64,000 nucleotides of DNA from Cucumis sativus. Taxonomy: Eukaryota > Streptophyta > Magnoliopsida > Cucurbitales > Cucurbitaceae. The stretch spans positions 434,001 to 498,000 of the forward strand of contig NC_026658.2 in assembly GCF_000004075.3 (NCBI RefSeq). The letters run 5' to 3'. Below, piece by piece: positions 24,101-37,700 of the stretch. The translations under genes and the position numbers were made by a program. How positions within the stretch are numbered: position 1 is the stretch's first letter; each line of letters begins with the position of its first letter. The notes beneath the pieces were generated by a model. That model had not been told where the DNA came from and did not search any database. It was given only the letters and a program-made list of their open reading frames with translations.

Positions 24101-27100
24101 AGTCAACAAGGAACCCTTCTTAAAGATGATTAAAAGTACATTCAATTAGGTGAAGACTGTATTTACTATCATCTCTCACCACAAAGAACAAATTTATATA
24201 CTAAAAACTAATAAATTAATTGAATAAATGTAATAGTTGACATTTTGATGGGATTTACTTTACAATTAATAATAATAATTTAGTTAACATAAATATAATT
24301 AAGATTTTTGTTTGAAATGTGTATATAGAAAATGTTGAATGTTTAGAGAAGAAAACTTTGCTTAAAATACTAAAATACTTTAACCTGAATTTTGTTTAGG
24401 CACGTGCTACTGCACATGACTCACATCCCTCTTCTTCTATCTTAGTTTTCTTATTCTTTAAGAAATCTTAAATCTACTTTCTCAAAATTAATTTTTTAAT
24501 GCAAAATAATTCAAATTTTTTCTATATTTATATAATTTAAGATTTTATAAAGATAGATGGAGTAAGATTAAACAATTTTCAAAGTTAATTTTGAGTGAAA
24601 TGGTAACTTCACATTTGACAATTATTTAATAAAAAGAGTAGGAATTTGAACCTAAAAAGGGAATTGATTCAAAGGGAGAAAATAGGGTTAATAGAGATTT
24701 AGGTTTGGTTATGAAAATTATAATATTGAAGCTTCCAAAACACTCATTTCCACCTAATTGGCCTTTCCCAAGTACACATTGCTTTTCTTCTTTTCCACCC
24801 CATTTCCTTCCTTCAACTAATTCTCTTTTTGGAATTCCGTTGTTTGTATATTTGATGCTTTTTAATCGATTAATTCATGGCATGCATCGACAAATATGTT
24901 TGGTTGAAAATCTATTAGGTAGTAAACGTTAAAAAGAGAATGTTATGTGAATTTTGAAAATATCGTAGTAATGTCGAGTAAGTTATTAGATATTAAAGTC
25001 ATATAAAGAGACGAGATCTTCAATTCCTTTAATTAAACACATTTATTTCATTAAATTGAAACATAGATAGGTTTCAACTTGGTAAAGAATGTGTTTGACA
25101 GTACATCACATCATCATCAATTTATTAACGTACGTTTAGTTGTGTTTGGAATACTTTTTTTTTTTTCTCATTATGAAACCGTTGCAAATATAACAACATA
25201 TAAGATAATCTATAAGGTATTAGCAAAGTCTTTTAAATGAAACGCTATATCTTTATACGAATAGTTCATCAATGATAATTTTTTGTTATATATAAAATTC
25301 TTGCAATAATACACATTTAAGGCTCTTTTGGATTGACAAGAAAAAATGTGATAAAAAAATAGTTTTTATTTAAACTCTTTGATAAAAGAAAATTGTTAAA
25401 AAGTAATATTTGAAAGTGCTTCAAACGGTTAAACACCGAACACTTCAAACTTTTTCAAAATGGTCTATTTAAACATTTGAAAGTTAAACCAAAACAAATT
25501 CTTAAATCCTTAATTATTTGTCTTAAGAATATGATTCATTGCAATAGTCGTTTTATTAATTACCTTAGTACGTAGACCATAGAATGAAAGACTCCCGCGA
25601 TGGGTTAAATTGGTATTAACTTAAAAAGAAAAAGAAAAAAAAGAAGGCTTTCTTTTTTCTTTGCCTTCTTGTTATAAATGTACATTTAAAGTGAAAACTT
25701 TTTCTTCCAATTGAAAAAGAAAACATTTATTACAAAGAAAAGAATATTTGAGATGTGAAACATAATGATAGGAATTGAATTGAATTGAAGTTAACTTGTA
25801 AGAACAAATATAATTATAATGTCTTAATTTTGGGGGAAAACAATATAAGAAGAAAAGATATATATATATATAATAATAATAATTGAAAAGCATAGGAGTG
25901 GATGTAAAGTTAATTAAATGTCACGTGGAGCAAATTGAGGCAATGATTGAGGCCTTACATTCCCTCTCCATAACCCTTTGGATTTCTTTTCTTAACATTA
26001 CATCACTTTTAAGGTTTCTCTGCACATCAACTTTCTTATAACTATATACATATTTACTTTATTTAATATTATAATTTCTAACCTCACAACTTATTATTCG
26101 AGAAATTGCATCATATGTCATAAATATTTAGAAAAATATAGTCAATGATACATCTCTTTTGCATATTGCAAATATGAAAAATATGACAAGTAATTAATGA
26201 TATCAGATAAGAGGATGATAATCAGGAAGTTATTCGTTTTAAAATTTGTTAATTTTGTAATTTAGAAAATGCAAAGACATAAGTTTTATAATCATAATTT
26301 TTTCTTTTTTACTATTATTGCAAATGTTCCAAGTTATTATATTTTTTAAAACATTTTATTATTGAGTTATTTTTTTAAAAAATAATTTATACTTCTCATA
26401 TTAGAATTATTAAACTTCTAAGTTTAAGAGATTGATAGATGCATTTTTAATCGATTTTTTTTTTTATTTCTATGGGTTAAACTTTATTTGTGTGTGGATT
26501 GAATTATTATTATTTTAAAGGATATTAAAATTAATATATATATATATAAGTTGGAAAGTATGTTGAATAGTCTTTTTTTTTTCTTTAGTTGGTTTTAATT
26601 AATTAGTCTTATACTTTATTTTGTTGTTTTAGGATGGTCTAATATTATAGTTGGTATATATTAGTCAAACAAACATAATGATTAAAGTTGAAACCTTTTT
26701 TCGTACTCGAAGATTATAATATTATGCATCGAATAAGTGAGAGAAATTTCAAACATTAATGGTTTTTTCAAAATAGTTTAAATAAAAACAACCTTTTGAA
26801 AAACACGATTTTCTCTCTGTTGTTGTTGGTTGTGGTGGTTTCGTTATCGTTTAAGTACATCGAACATAAGTCAAAGCGAACTTAGCTCAATAATAATTGA
26901 CATGACATTTTTTATCTTAAAGATGTATGAAACGTAAATTTGAAACCATTTAATGCAATTAAAGGAATGGAATGAAATGAAATGAAAGAAGATTATCGTA
27001 GAAGTCAATGGTCTTTCGTGGCATAAATTTTCATCCTTAAATCTTGATGGAATATAATGTAATTATAAAGACAAAAATTAAAATGTCTTAAAAAGTTATT

Positions 27101-30100
27101 AATTTGAAACAAATAACAAATAACACAAAGCTAATTAGTTTGTTACACATGGTGACATTCTACATCTCTTCATCTCTCTCCACTTGGAATAATATATTTA
27201 TCAATACACCATTTTACAATTGTCAATCAAATACTATATATTATTTTCATCCTACTTTCATTTCTATATTATAACATTTCTTCTAGTTTACAGTTCCAAA
27301 TATTTCTCAAAAGAAAATAGAAACATTGTTTAGAGCAAAACTATATATTATTACAAATAAACACCAATCAATGAAGAGGTCATTATTCTAATTTCTAAAA
27401 CCACCTTTATTCTTTTAAACTATTCTTTTTTATAGCCACCGGCAAAATAGATACAAACGTACGTTCGACAAAAAAGATGTCATGAGTTTCATTTCACTAT
27501 ACTATAGTTTGAAGAAGGGAGAATTGTGTTTATTTTGGTTTGTAAAATATGGACCAAAAATGAATGGGAGGATGGAGACAAATCCAATGGCTGCCATGGT
27601 TTAATTAATTTTTAATATATTAAAAAGTTTCTTTTTAAAAGGGAAATGAAAAAGGATAAAATAAGAAAGAAATAAAAGTAGTTGGCAATTAAGGTTGGGT
27701 TTCTCTATGGTTAGTGGTAGCCATTACATTGATCCATTTGTTTAGTGTTATTTGACCAATTGATAATTTGAAAATTCAAATTTGCCAACTTGGAACCCCT
27801 CAACCCCAACCCCTCCCTTTCTCTTTTCAACCCCTTTATTTAACTAATGAAAATGACTCTTTTCATTTTATTATTTATAAAATACACATACATATATATA
27901 ATATCCTTCAACTATTTTTTTTTTTATGTTTCAAGATTAAGGTTATATATGTAAACAATTAAACCACTACTTCTATATCAATTGATTATTTTTTGTTTGT
28001 TACAATGTGATTTGAAGAGTATTTTAAAAAAATATACTAAATTTTGAAAGAAAAGAAAAACAATTTTGGATTTTTTTTTTGTTTAGTTAGGAAAGATAAT
28101 TTAAGTTATAAAAAGCATTAATTAAATGGAATCTCTAGTAACCATTTGGTTTTAGGCCGTAATCCTTTTACGTTGATTTAGTTTTTTAAAATTAAGCGTA
28201 TAAATATACTTATTTTATTTTTTTATTTATCTTGGTTTTAAAAATGAATGTCAATATTTAAAAAATAAATAGTAGTTTCTTCTTTCAAAAAAATGTAAAA
28301 TTGTGAATTTTTTCTTTCTACGGTTCCAACTTTTATACTAAACAAATGATGCATGTCGTTGTAAGAATAGGAGAGGAAATAGATTTAATTTTCAAAAACA
28401 AAATAATTAGTAACATCATTTTAGTTTTTGATTTTTTAAGAATTTCTTAAAAACTTGTTTTAAAAAAAGACCGAGGAGTCATTTGATACAATAAAAAAGA
28501 GCGAATTAAATTGAGTTGATAATGAACTTAGGACTCCCTTGTAAAAATTAAATATTTATCTAAATTTTTTGACAATTATAAATAAAAAAAATGAAAAAAT
28601 AAACATGAATTTGAAAAGCAAAAGAAACTCAAGTGAAATCGAAATGATCGTTAACGGTTGAACTAAAAAAATAAATAAATCGAAGAGTGTAACCTACCAT
28701 GTAAAAGTTGGTGTGACACCCTTTTCATTTTTGCAACTACTTACATATAATTGTCCAATGCTTTAAGGTACTTATATATATCAACATAATTCTTAGTGCT
28801 ATATATTTTGGTATTATATATATCTCTTCCCATAAAAGATTATAGAAATCAAAACAAATTAACATTTTAAATACTAAAATAGTCAAATGTGGAAATAAAT
28901 AAATATGTAATTTGACTTTTTCTTCATTGTTTTTGTACTAAAAATTCATCACATTTGCATCAAAACTATGCACTATAAAAAATGACACATTATTTTGAAG
29001 ATAATATATACTATTTTATATTGCAAATACGAGGATAAAATGAAATCCATAATCTATAAAAGGAATATTTTGCTAATTAAATAAAATTATCAAATTAGTA
29101 TTGATTTTTGGAGTTAATAGAAAAATTAATTATTTTTACTTTTTACAAATTTCAACAAATTTACCCATGAAATTCAAAATTAATTGATATAAAGTAAATA
29201 ATAATAAAGCATTTATTTCTACCAATAAGTAATAGAATGATTAGAAATGCCTTTAGATTCAATCATGAAAACACCAAAACTCAACAATAAAATATTTTAA
29301 TTCAACTAAGAAAGTTTCCAATACAATCAAACAAAAACAATAATTAAAAAAGAAAATTGCTATTATCTCACCATTTGTTTGATTATTTTGAGTTTTAAGA
29401 TTAAAATCGACTCACATAATTGTTCTAATTTATTAATTTTAGTTTCTAGCTTTGACTTTAATTTATTAAATTTATCACTAAATTTTGTTTTAATTTTTAA
29501 TTCCCATATATATTTTTTCTTTTGATACTCATTTTTTTATAAAAAAACTAAATATATTGTTTTTTTTGCTAAATTTCTTTCTTTTTTATTATTTAGACAT
29601 ACTTTGCCAAATATTTTTACTATTTTTATCATTTTTGTGGATAAAAAGAGTCATTTTAGTTAAATTCCAAGTTCAAAACAAGATTGCTTATTTCTTCAAA
29701 TATTATTTGATTTAGGAAAGCTTTGGTAGGAAGTAAATAACAAGTAAATTTAATTATAAAAATCATAGAAACTAAATTATTACCAAACGAGACCCAAGGG
29801 TACATTTTAAAGCTTATGTTTATTTGATCTAACATTTAAAAGAGTCTTAAATATAAATTTATCCATTATAACGGAAAACTTACGATTTTAAATACAATAA
29901 ATACACATATTAAAAATAAGATTAAAACATATTTTTAATGAAATCATAAATTTTCAATTTTGTGGATTGGTAAGTGTATGTTTTTTCTTTTTCAAATGAC
30001 AAGAAACTGAAAATAAATAAAAAACGTTAATTGTTAGAGATTTTTTAAACGACTTTAGAGTTCAAAATTACTACCAAAGTTGATGGATTGAAGTTAACCA

Positions 30101-30655
30101 TAAACATCTATCATTCAAATACTTGTATTAAGAAAAATTAATCCAACATACAAAATTATGTGTTAGAAGCATTGATACCAAATTTAAACGAAGGTTATTT
30201 AAGTGTAAATTAAAATGAAATCTAAAGAGACTTAAATTAAATTAAATTAGAAGAAAATTCAAAATAAACTACAAAGCATTGACAAGAAAAAGAAAAGAAA
30301 GGAAAGAAATTAAAAATAAAACAGAAGAGGAAAATTCCGGAAATGCCACGGATCAATAAAATCAACAAAAGGACAGAACAGGAAACGTCACTACTAATTT
30401 ACATACTAAAAATCAATGGTAATTCCGTAATATATTTCAACGCCAAACCTTTTTCTCTACCCTCCCTCCCTTTTAAGACCCTCCTAAATCAGCCTCTTCC
30501 CCCATCGGTAAACAAACAAAAATCCCCTCTCCTCGCCTTCCGCCGCTCGTGGCCGTCAATTCCCGGCCGTCCTGCCTCCGCCGTCGCCGGCGCAGGAAAA
30601 GAATAAAGTTATCCTCTAAACCCTGTTGTGTTCCGATCGAATTTGAAGTCCTAAA
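21193..30655. other. 9.4-kb gene-poor AT-rich intergenic region
   Basis: The first few hundred bases are the probable 3' UTR of the Peter Pan gene. Beyond that I find no open frame with domain-like or biased composition on either strand; frames such as 24705-24932 are unstructured. No tRNA, rRNA or known miRNA stem was recognised. The region holds homopurine and homopyrimidine stretches, short AT repeats (for example 25858-25872 and 26528-26548) and probable decayed repeats around 23640-23880, 25320-25500 and 26105-26340. The last 200 bases before 30656 are C-rich (CCTCCCTCCC) and form the UXS leader. Unspliced non-coding RNAs cannot be excluded. Confidence 0.6.
26105..26345. repeat. Dispersed repeat, copy 1
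   Basis: The string CATATTGCAAATATG, the later AAATTTGTTAATTTTGTAA, then TTTAGAAAATG and a TTTACTATTATTGC ending appear in the same order at 44305-44460. The two copies are diverged but collinear over about 150 bases, so this is a dispersed repeat family, possibly a small DNA element. No open frame is present. Confidence 0.5.
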
Positions 30656-33600
30656 ATGGGATCGGAGTTAATATTCAGAGGACACGACGAGACCCAACCG
30701 GCGGCGGACGCATATTCCCCAAAACCCCCAAAACCATGGCTGTCCGTCACCCGTCCGATTCGCTACATGCTTCGTGAACAGCGCCTCGTTTTCGTCCTCG
30801 TCGGCATTGCCATCGCCACTTTCGTCTTCACCCTCTTCCCCTCTTCCAATTCTCCTTCCCGGGTCGGATACGACCCGATCCCCACCGAACTTGCCCGGTG
30901 GTCCAATACGCCGTCGTACGAACACCGAGCCGGCTTCCAAGTCCACCGTGTAATGAACTCCGGCGGCAAGATCCCACTTGGGCTGAAGCGGAAAGGGCTC
31001 CGGATCGTGGTGACTGGGGGGGCTGGATTCGTCGGGTCGCATCTTGTGGACCGTTTGATCGAGAGAGGCGACAGCGTGATCGTGGTGGATAATTTCTTCA
31101 CCGGACGGAAAGAAAACGTGATGCATCATTTTGGGAACCCGAGATTTGAATTGATTCGACACGATGTTGTTGAACCACTTCTTCTTGAAGTAGACCAGAT
31201 CTACCATTTGGCTTGCCCTGCTTCCCCTGTTCATTACAAATTCAACCCTGTCAAGACAATCATATCCTTTTAACTTTTCAATCTCTCAATACTTCAATAC
31301 TTCAACTTCTGGTTTTATTTTTCATTTTGAATTTGGGTATTGGGTTTTGTTTTTCTTTGACTTTGGAATTTCACAAGACCAATGTGGTCGGAACTTTGAA
31401 TATGTTGGGATTAGCAAAGAGAGTTGGAGCAAGGTTTCTGCTGACTAGTACCAGTGAAGTTTACGGAGATCCTCTTCAACACCCACAAGTTGAAACCTAC
31501 TGGGGCAACGTTAATCCCATCGGTCAGCTTTCTTCTTCTCTTCTTCTTCTTCCTCTTCCTCTTCCTCAAACATTTTCATAATTTAATCATTTCCTCTCGC
31601 GCACGTTAGCATCCAGCACCACACTATTGCTAACGCACGCCGTCTTTCACGGCTGCATGTTAACACACATAGGCTGGATGGATTCTAACATACGCACATG
31701 TTCATTTTAGTTAACTTAAAGTTAAATTTCTCTATAGCCATCATTCAAAAAGCCAGCGAATTTTCAAATTTATGTACATGCTAATCTTATTTCTTTTAAA
31801 AAAAATAATAATTGAGGAATGCTCATAGAATTCAATATTTAATACCTAACCAAACCCATAAAAAAACATATATAATTGAATAGATTAAGTAATTTTATAA
31901 GGTGAAAACAAGAACTTTGAAGAGATTTAATTTGTAGGACCAAATATTTAATATTTGAAGGAAACGAAGAGAGATTAAGAAGAAGAAAATGGTCGGAGTT
32001 TAGGTTAGAAGAGTTAGAGATCTCCGTGATTTGCGGGACCCACGAAGGCACACGCGTCATTCGTAAATCCGGGAAGGGGTAGAGATAGTAAAATGAGAAA
32101 CCGATGAGGGCATTTCCGTCTTAATAATATGATTGGAAACCGCCAGGTTTGAATGTAGATCTGACGAGGAAGGACAATTCGGTAAATTAAGGTCTTATCG
32201 GAATGAATGAATGTGTGACAGGTGTCCGGAGCTGTTACGATGAAGGAAAACGCACCGCCGAGACCTTGACCATGGACTATCACCGAGGAGCCGATGTTCA
32301 AGTAATTCATTCATTCCTCCATTCATCAATAACCTTTCTTTTGTTATATTAATTAATATTAATTTATTTATACTTTTACAGGTTAGGATTGCTAGAATTT
32401 TCAACACTTATGGCCCAAGAATGTGCATTGATGATGGTCGCGTTGTTAGTAATTTTGTTGCTCAGGTATTCTCTGCATTTTGGATTAGATTAGACGTGGC
32501 GATTTTAATAGGGAAAAGAAATGGAAAATTCTCTGTTACTAAGGCATTAAATATTTCGTTTCCATGGATGGATATTTATTAATAGGGGCTAGGCTGATTC
32601 TACTGTAATGGTAAAAGGTTTTCCATTTTTCCCAATTTGGATGTGGCAACTTTTGATTTTTGACTTCATTGCTATTGTTGTTATTGTAGTAAAGAGATTT
32701 TTTGGATGAATTGGCGAAAGAAAATATGCTTAAGAGAGTTTGGGCATGATGTAGCAAATTTTGACTTAGTCTGTTGGGTTGGTTGGCGTGGTTTGGTGTT
32801 AACCATGGGATGGGATAGATATTTCAAAATGTAACGTTGCCGTTTGGTTTAATGATGCACGATAGAGACTAAATGAAAGTGTAGTTTGGAGGTCTCGAAT
32901 GGAAATGGAATATGTTTTCTTTTTCTTAATTAAAATGGTTATGTTAGATGGTATAATGTTGAATTCACTTTTGCTGGGTCAATTGATGATATAACATGGT
33001 ATTAGTGAGTAGATGGTCTATTTAATATTAAAATTACTTTTACCCATCAACTTAAGCTTTTAGATCGATTAATAATTTAAATGTTAAGAGGATTTTATTA
33101 ATGAATCTTTTTGGCAATGCAGGCTTTGAGGAAGGAGCCTCTTACTGTCTATGGTGATGGGAAACAAACCAGGAGTTTCCAATATGTTTCTGATCTTGTA
33201 AGCACTTTCCCTTAATTTCTTTGTCTGTGACTGTGAGCATCTGTCCATTTTCTAGGCATGAAATTTAATCTCGACGTTTGTGTATATATACTCGAAAATT
33301 TTGTAGTTCGTTTAAGTTTTTCATATGTTGTTAGTGCTCAAGTTTTTGGATTTTATGATGATTTAAAACTGAACTTTCACTTACAATCAGTCTATTGTTA
33401 CTTTTAACTGATATAAATCGACATCGATGTTTAATTTGGTTTCATAGGTGGAGGGATTGATGAAGCTAATGGAGGGAGAGCACATTGGACCCTTCAACCT
33501 TGGTAACCCTGGTGAATTCACCATGCTTGAACTTGCCAAGGTATTCTTTTTCTTATGATTTCCAAAATCCCTCTTCTTTAGACTCTTCAACTAAGAGAAC

Positions 33601-33968
33601 AAAAATGACAAATGTTGGAAAATAACAACTTGTCTTAATTAAAAAAAATAGTTTTGACTAAGTAATATAAAAACAACATTGTAAAAGTGGTAGCGATGTT
33701 CATGACGTGTTTGAAAAATGATCATCAATATATGTTGCTTGAACAGGTTGTCCAGGAAACAATCGATCCAGATGCAAAGATAGTGTACAAGCCAAACACA
33801 GCGGATGACCCTCACAAGAGGAAGCCAGACATCACCAAGGCCAAGGATCTACTTGGGTGGGAACCCAAAATTCCTCTTCGCAAGGGTCTCCCGCTCATGG
33901 TCTCCGATTTTCGACAACGTATCTTTGGTGACCATAAGGACAACAGCGGGGCTAACGTGGCAGCGTAG
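30656..33968 (+). CDS. UXS: UDP-glucuronate decarboxylase / UDP-xylose synthase, membrane-anchored
   Basis: Exons: 30656-31261, 31375-31522, 32222-32301, 32382-32465, 33123-33197, 33448-33540, 33747-33968, giving 435 aa (UXS2/UXS4 are about 445). The enzyme converts UDP-glucuronate to UDP-xylose with NAD for xylan and other cell-wall glycans. A cytosolic tail precedes a membrane span at about 44-61 ([18 protein letters not shown]), making it a type II Golgi protein. The short-chain dehydrogenase fold shows GGAGFVG (121-127), the [10 protein letters not shown] substrate loop, and catalytic Y257 and K261 in SCYDEGK. Intron 1 (31262-31374) starts ATATCCTTT and ends AC, i.e. a U12-type AT-AC intron; no GT donor near the junction keeps the conserved VKTIKTNVVG sequence. 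The other introns are GT-AG. By type and synteny it is closest to UXS4 (At2g47650, from memory). Confidence 0.94.
31262..31374 (+). other. AT-AC (U12-type) intron 1 of UXS
   Basis: The 5' splice site ATATCCTTT is the canonical U12 AT-AC donor. The intron ends TTTCAC. A branch-site-like TTCTTTGAC, one mismatch from TTCCTTRAY, sits with its A about 14 bases before the end, inside the 10-20 base window known for minor-spliceosome introns. Splicing here joins ACA ATC to AAG ACC, restoring VKTIKTNVVG. No usable GT donor exists at this position. Confidence 0.88.
32960..33085. mobile_element. Fragment of LTR element in UXS intron 4
   Basis: A stretch resembling the end of a small LTR plus a primer-binding-site-like CATGGTATTAG (about 32995) is followed by CAACTTAAGCTTTTAG (about 33048). 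The latter also occurs in the terminal repeats at 4736 and 51047. It is a short, broken fossil in an intron and has no coding content. Confidence 0.45.
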
Positions 33969-34753
33969 TCAACTTAGGAGAATCAAACCAAGTTCTTCTT
34001 GTACCATTAAAATTAAGTATTAATGGTTAAAGTTGATAGTATAAAGTGGAGGTGCAGAAGCAAAAGGGAGTGAAAGTGAAGCTTCTGTTTATGGGAATCT
34101 AATAGGTTAGATTTTGGGTGGCATGATGTTTAGAACAATTTGGTTTTGGTTTTGGTTTTTTCTTTTTTTCTTTTCTTTTCTTTTTTTGAAAAATTGTTAT
34201 GTGTTGTAAGTTTGATTAGAGGAATTGGGGTGGGGTTAATTTGTGGTTGAGGAAATGATGGTCCATCCCATTCACATCAATTACAGAATTCTAAACAACA
34301 AAAATAAAAGGATGAAAATTATTGAGCCAAACTCATTATTCTACAAAACTTTACTAGTTCCATTTGGATTTGAGATGTACTTGAAAAGAAAAAAGAATCC
34401 CATTCCTCAATTCTTTGTGTAGACTTTTCTTGAGATTAAAAGTTCAATTATGGAGAGTTTAGATGGATATTACTAATGGAACCAGAAAATCTACGTTCCC
34501 CTCTTAGTCCCTCCCTACAAATAAAACCTAAACAATTGAACTAGGAAACAATCAAGATTTAAACTACTTGGAAACATGCTGGCATTTATAAAAATCCATC
34601 AAGGATTCAAGAGCGCTACTCAAAAGTTTTATTTCAAGAGCTTTATTCAGTCAACTTAAGAAAGATTTTACACCCACCAAGATGAAGATGTGCTAGAGAG
34701 CATTTTCAATCAACAATGGTGGCACTATTAATAATTATATAAGAATACTGACA
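33969..34753. other. Convergent 3' regions of UXS and the lipase gene
   Basis: The two genes are transcribed toward each other, and about 785 bases separate their stop codons. The interval contains a T-rich stretch at 34140-34190 that may belong to the UXS 3' UTR or terminator region. No other gene is visible. Confidence 0.55.
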
Positions 34754-37700
34754 TTACATCGCCGATTGCAACCGCCCCTTCAAACCACAGAGATAACTCC
34801 CACGATGATTCTGACTTCTTCGACTCTCTTTCCCACTGCTTAATGTGGTTTGGCCATTATTTAATCTATGATCAACGCCAATCCCATTTGAGCAAGTGGT
34901 GGATTGAAGTTGAAACTTCGCCGTGTTCCCGCCGGCGTGTTTGTCAAGCCAATCTATGATGTCGGAGAACACAATTTCGATGTTCTCGTCTGGTTCTCCT
35001 GATGTCAAGCCATGCCACATTCCTGGGTATAATTTTATTGTCTTATCTTTGCTGCTTGCTTTCTCGTACAATGCTCTGCTTACTTCTGGGTCTGTTACTA
35101 TATCGGCTTCTCCATGTAATACGAAGAATGGAAGTGTTACCTGATTGATCTTTCGAGGTTAGAGAATTGTTAAATGTGGGCACTATGTGTGTTTGTATAA
35201 AGTCTTGAACTAACCTCGTGTAAGGTGTCTTCTAAGTTCATGCTCGCTCTTAGCATCTCCAGGGCTGTTTTTAGCCTGGGCTTGTCTTGGTATATTAACT
35301 TATTGTTCCTTATCTGCATTGTGAAGAAAAACTAGTGTTTAAGAGGCTAAATTTCACACAATGTTTGGTAACATTTGGCTTTTTATTTTATTTCAAATCT
35401 TTTGCTTGAGAAATAATCAAATCATCGTAATAAATGGACATAAATGATTATCAGATTGGGGAAAAATCTTGTAAAATGCAATGAGTGAGTCCCCAACACT
35501 TAAAGAAGTTAAATAGAAAGAGGTGAAGTTTCCTAATTGTTGAATGAAAAATCAATAGAGGAGCTTGAACAAAGAACGTGTGGGCAATAGCTTTATACTG
35601 TTAATTGTTAAATGCATGGAAGAGAAATTAAAAACTGTAGTTTGATCATGTATGTATCTAATGGTTGGGAGTGAAAGTGCATTCAATAATGTTTCCTATT
35701 CTACGTTGTGTTATAGTGTATTTGATATACCTCTTCACGCTTTATGGGGTCCTTGAAGGCTGAATTTATGACATCCTTTGTTGGGACAATTTTCCATTTG
35801 GGTATAATTTCTTCTACTCTTGTTAACAGATTCACAACCACAGGGTGCGGCTTCACCTTCTCAGATATCTAATGTTTAAACAGAGCAGTTAGATGAGAAA
35901 TGAACGAGCAAATTGATTTTAAGAGTGTTTGGATGGACTGTTCCATAACTTTTTAAACATTTAAAAAGTCATTCCAAACTGACTTCTAAGGCAGGTCGTT
36001 AATTCATATGCACCTTGCACATTGGAGCTACGAGAACAGCACCATTCCAAAATCTGGGATTTTTCTTGTGCAGAAGAAGGGCCACAGCCCCACCCATTGA
36101 CTCTCCATACAAGAACCTGCATTTGTCTCTGTACTCTTCCTCAACTGGTAAACCATTACTTAAAAGCTTAGAATCTCAAGGGGCATTTGGGAGTATAGGT
36201 TGAAAACTATATTTCATTATTGTAAAATATAAAGCTAATGAAACTGAGTAAACGTGGGAAAACAGAACATGTTATGCTTATGATAGAGATTTTGTTACGA
36301 GATTTTGTTACGAGATTTTTATACCTTGTGGTTTTACTATTAAAATGGCCCAATTCTAAAAATTAATGAGAACTAACACTTTGCTCACATCACAGAGCAT
36401 TCCACCTCATTATACCTCATTATTATTTCTCTGGGGATGTCTTACTCATTGCAAAATAGTTGGAGTCCTAACACGGTTTTCATTTCTAATCATCAGTTGG
36501 CCGATTGTTTATAAATGTGATTGAAATGAATGTCGCATTAGGATTCAATTATTTCACGTTAGGAGAGACGTTTCTAACGCGATAGTGCTTTATGACATCA
36601 CTAGGATTAGTTTTCATTCATTTTCTAAGATCAAGTCATTCAGTAACAACATTTTTGGAATTGGATCATTTGTACAAAAACCTCTTTCTATAATAATTCA
36701 AATATGAGATGATATGTGTTGACATACCAGAAATGGAAGTGAAGAAGGCGTAACAATCAGCAACAATGTTTTCAAACTTCTTGATATAGCAACGAGCTCC
36801 ACTCGATCTTCCATGTCCTTCATAGTCCATCCCAAACACTGCGTACCCCGAAGTTGCAAGCCGATGTCCACATCCTAAATCAACTTTCAAGTGTTAATAT
36901 AGGTAACACAATTAAATGAAAGTTCATTTTCCTTTTCCCCCATGGTAATTTACAAACAACAAGTCCTGACATTTAGAGTTACTTTGTTGGTATAATCATA
37001 ACCAATGACTATCAAATTCTTTAAACCTTTTATTAACCATATTTGCTCTAAGATCACCCTCATTCTTATGATCTTGAATTATTCATCTATCCCCTTAGCA
37101 ATTATAATTCTTTACACACATTTTAACAATTATAATTCTTTACACACATTTTAACTTAATAAAAAGTAGTCAAGTCTATAACATAAGTTATTATATTTAT
37201 TAAAAGTTTTAGGTTAAATTATAAACTTATATTTATTAAAAGTTTTAGGTTAAATTATAAAGTAAGAATCTAGTCCTACGAAAAATTTTATTATATAGCT
37301 TTGTCAAACTATAAAGATCTAAATCCATATGAACTAAATTTGTAATATAACTATTTATTGATATTTTAACAATATAATTATGCATTTAAAAAATTCAATA
37401 TTAATTAAAATCTTTTTTGGTGACCTGACCTTCACATGAAATCTGTATCAGTAACTTTTTCTTGTGAATTTTATCCTGGATATCAAATGTACACAAATAA
37501 AACTGAGATTTCTTTTTTTAAAAGAGAAAATAAAAATGGGATTTTAGCAGGTGTATTTTTTCTTTTACACACACATAGTTTCTCATCAAATGCATAGGGA
37601 TTCTTTAAAAAAAAGAAATTTCATAAAATCCTGAAATCAAAAAGGTCGATATTAGTAACATCTACGATAACCATCACCCAAAGTTTTCCAAAGTAGACGA

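Noticed and set aside
24705-24932. 75-residue plus frame in the gene-poor region
   Set aside because: No domain, no flanking exon structure and no compositional change from its surroundings.
30668-31234. 188-residue minus-strand frame opposite UXS exon 1
   Set aside because: It is antisense to a clearly coding, GC-richer exon and shows no domain; such shadows arise from codon bias.
31213-31581. 122-residue plus frame spanning UXS intron 1
   Set aside because: It reads through the AT-AC intron. Only its downstream half is true coding sequence (exon 2).
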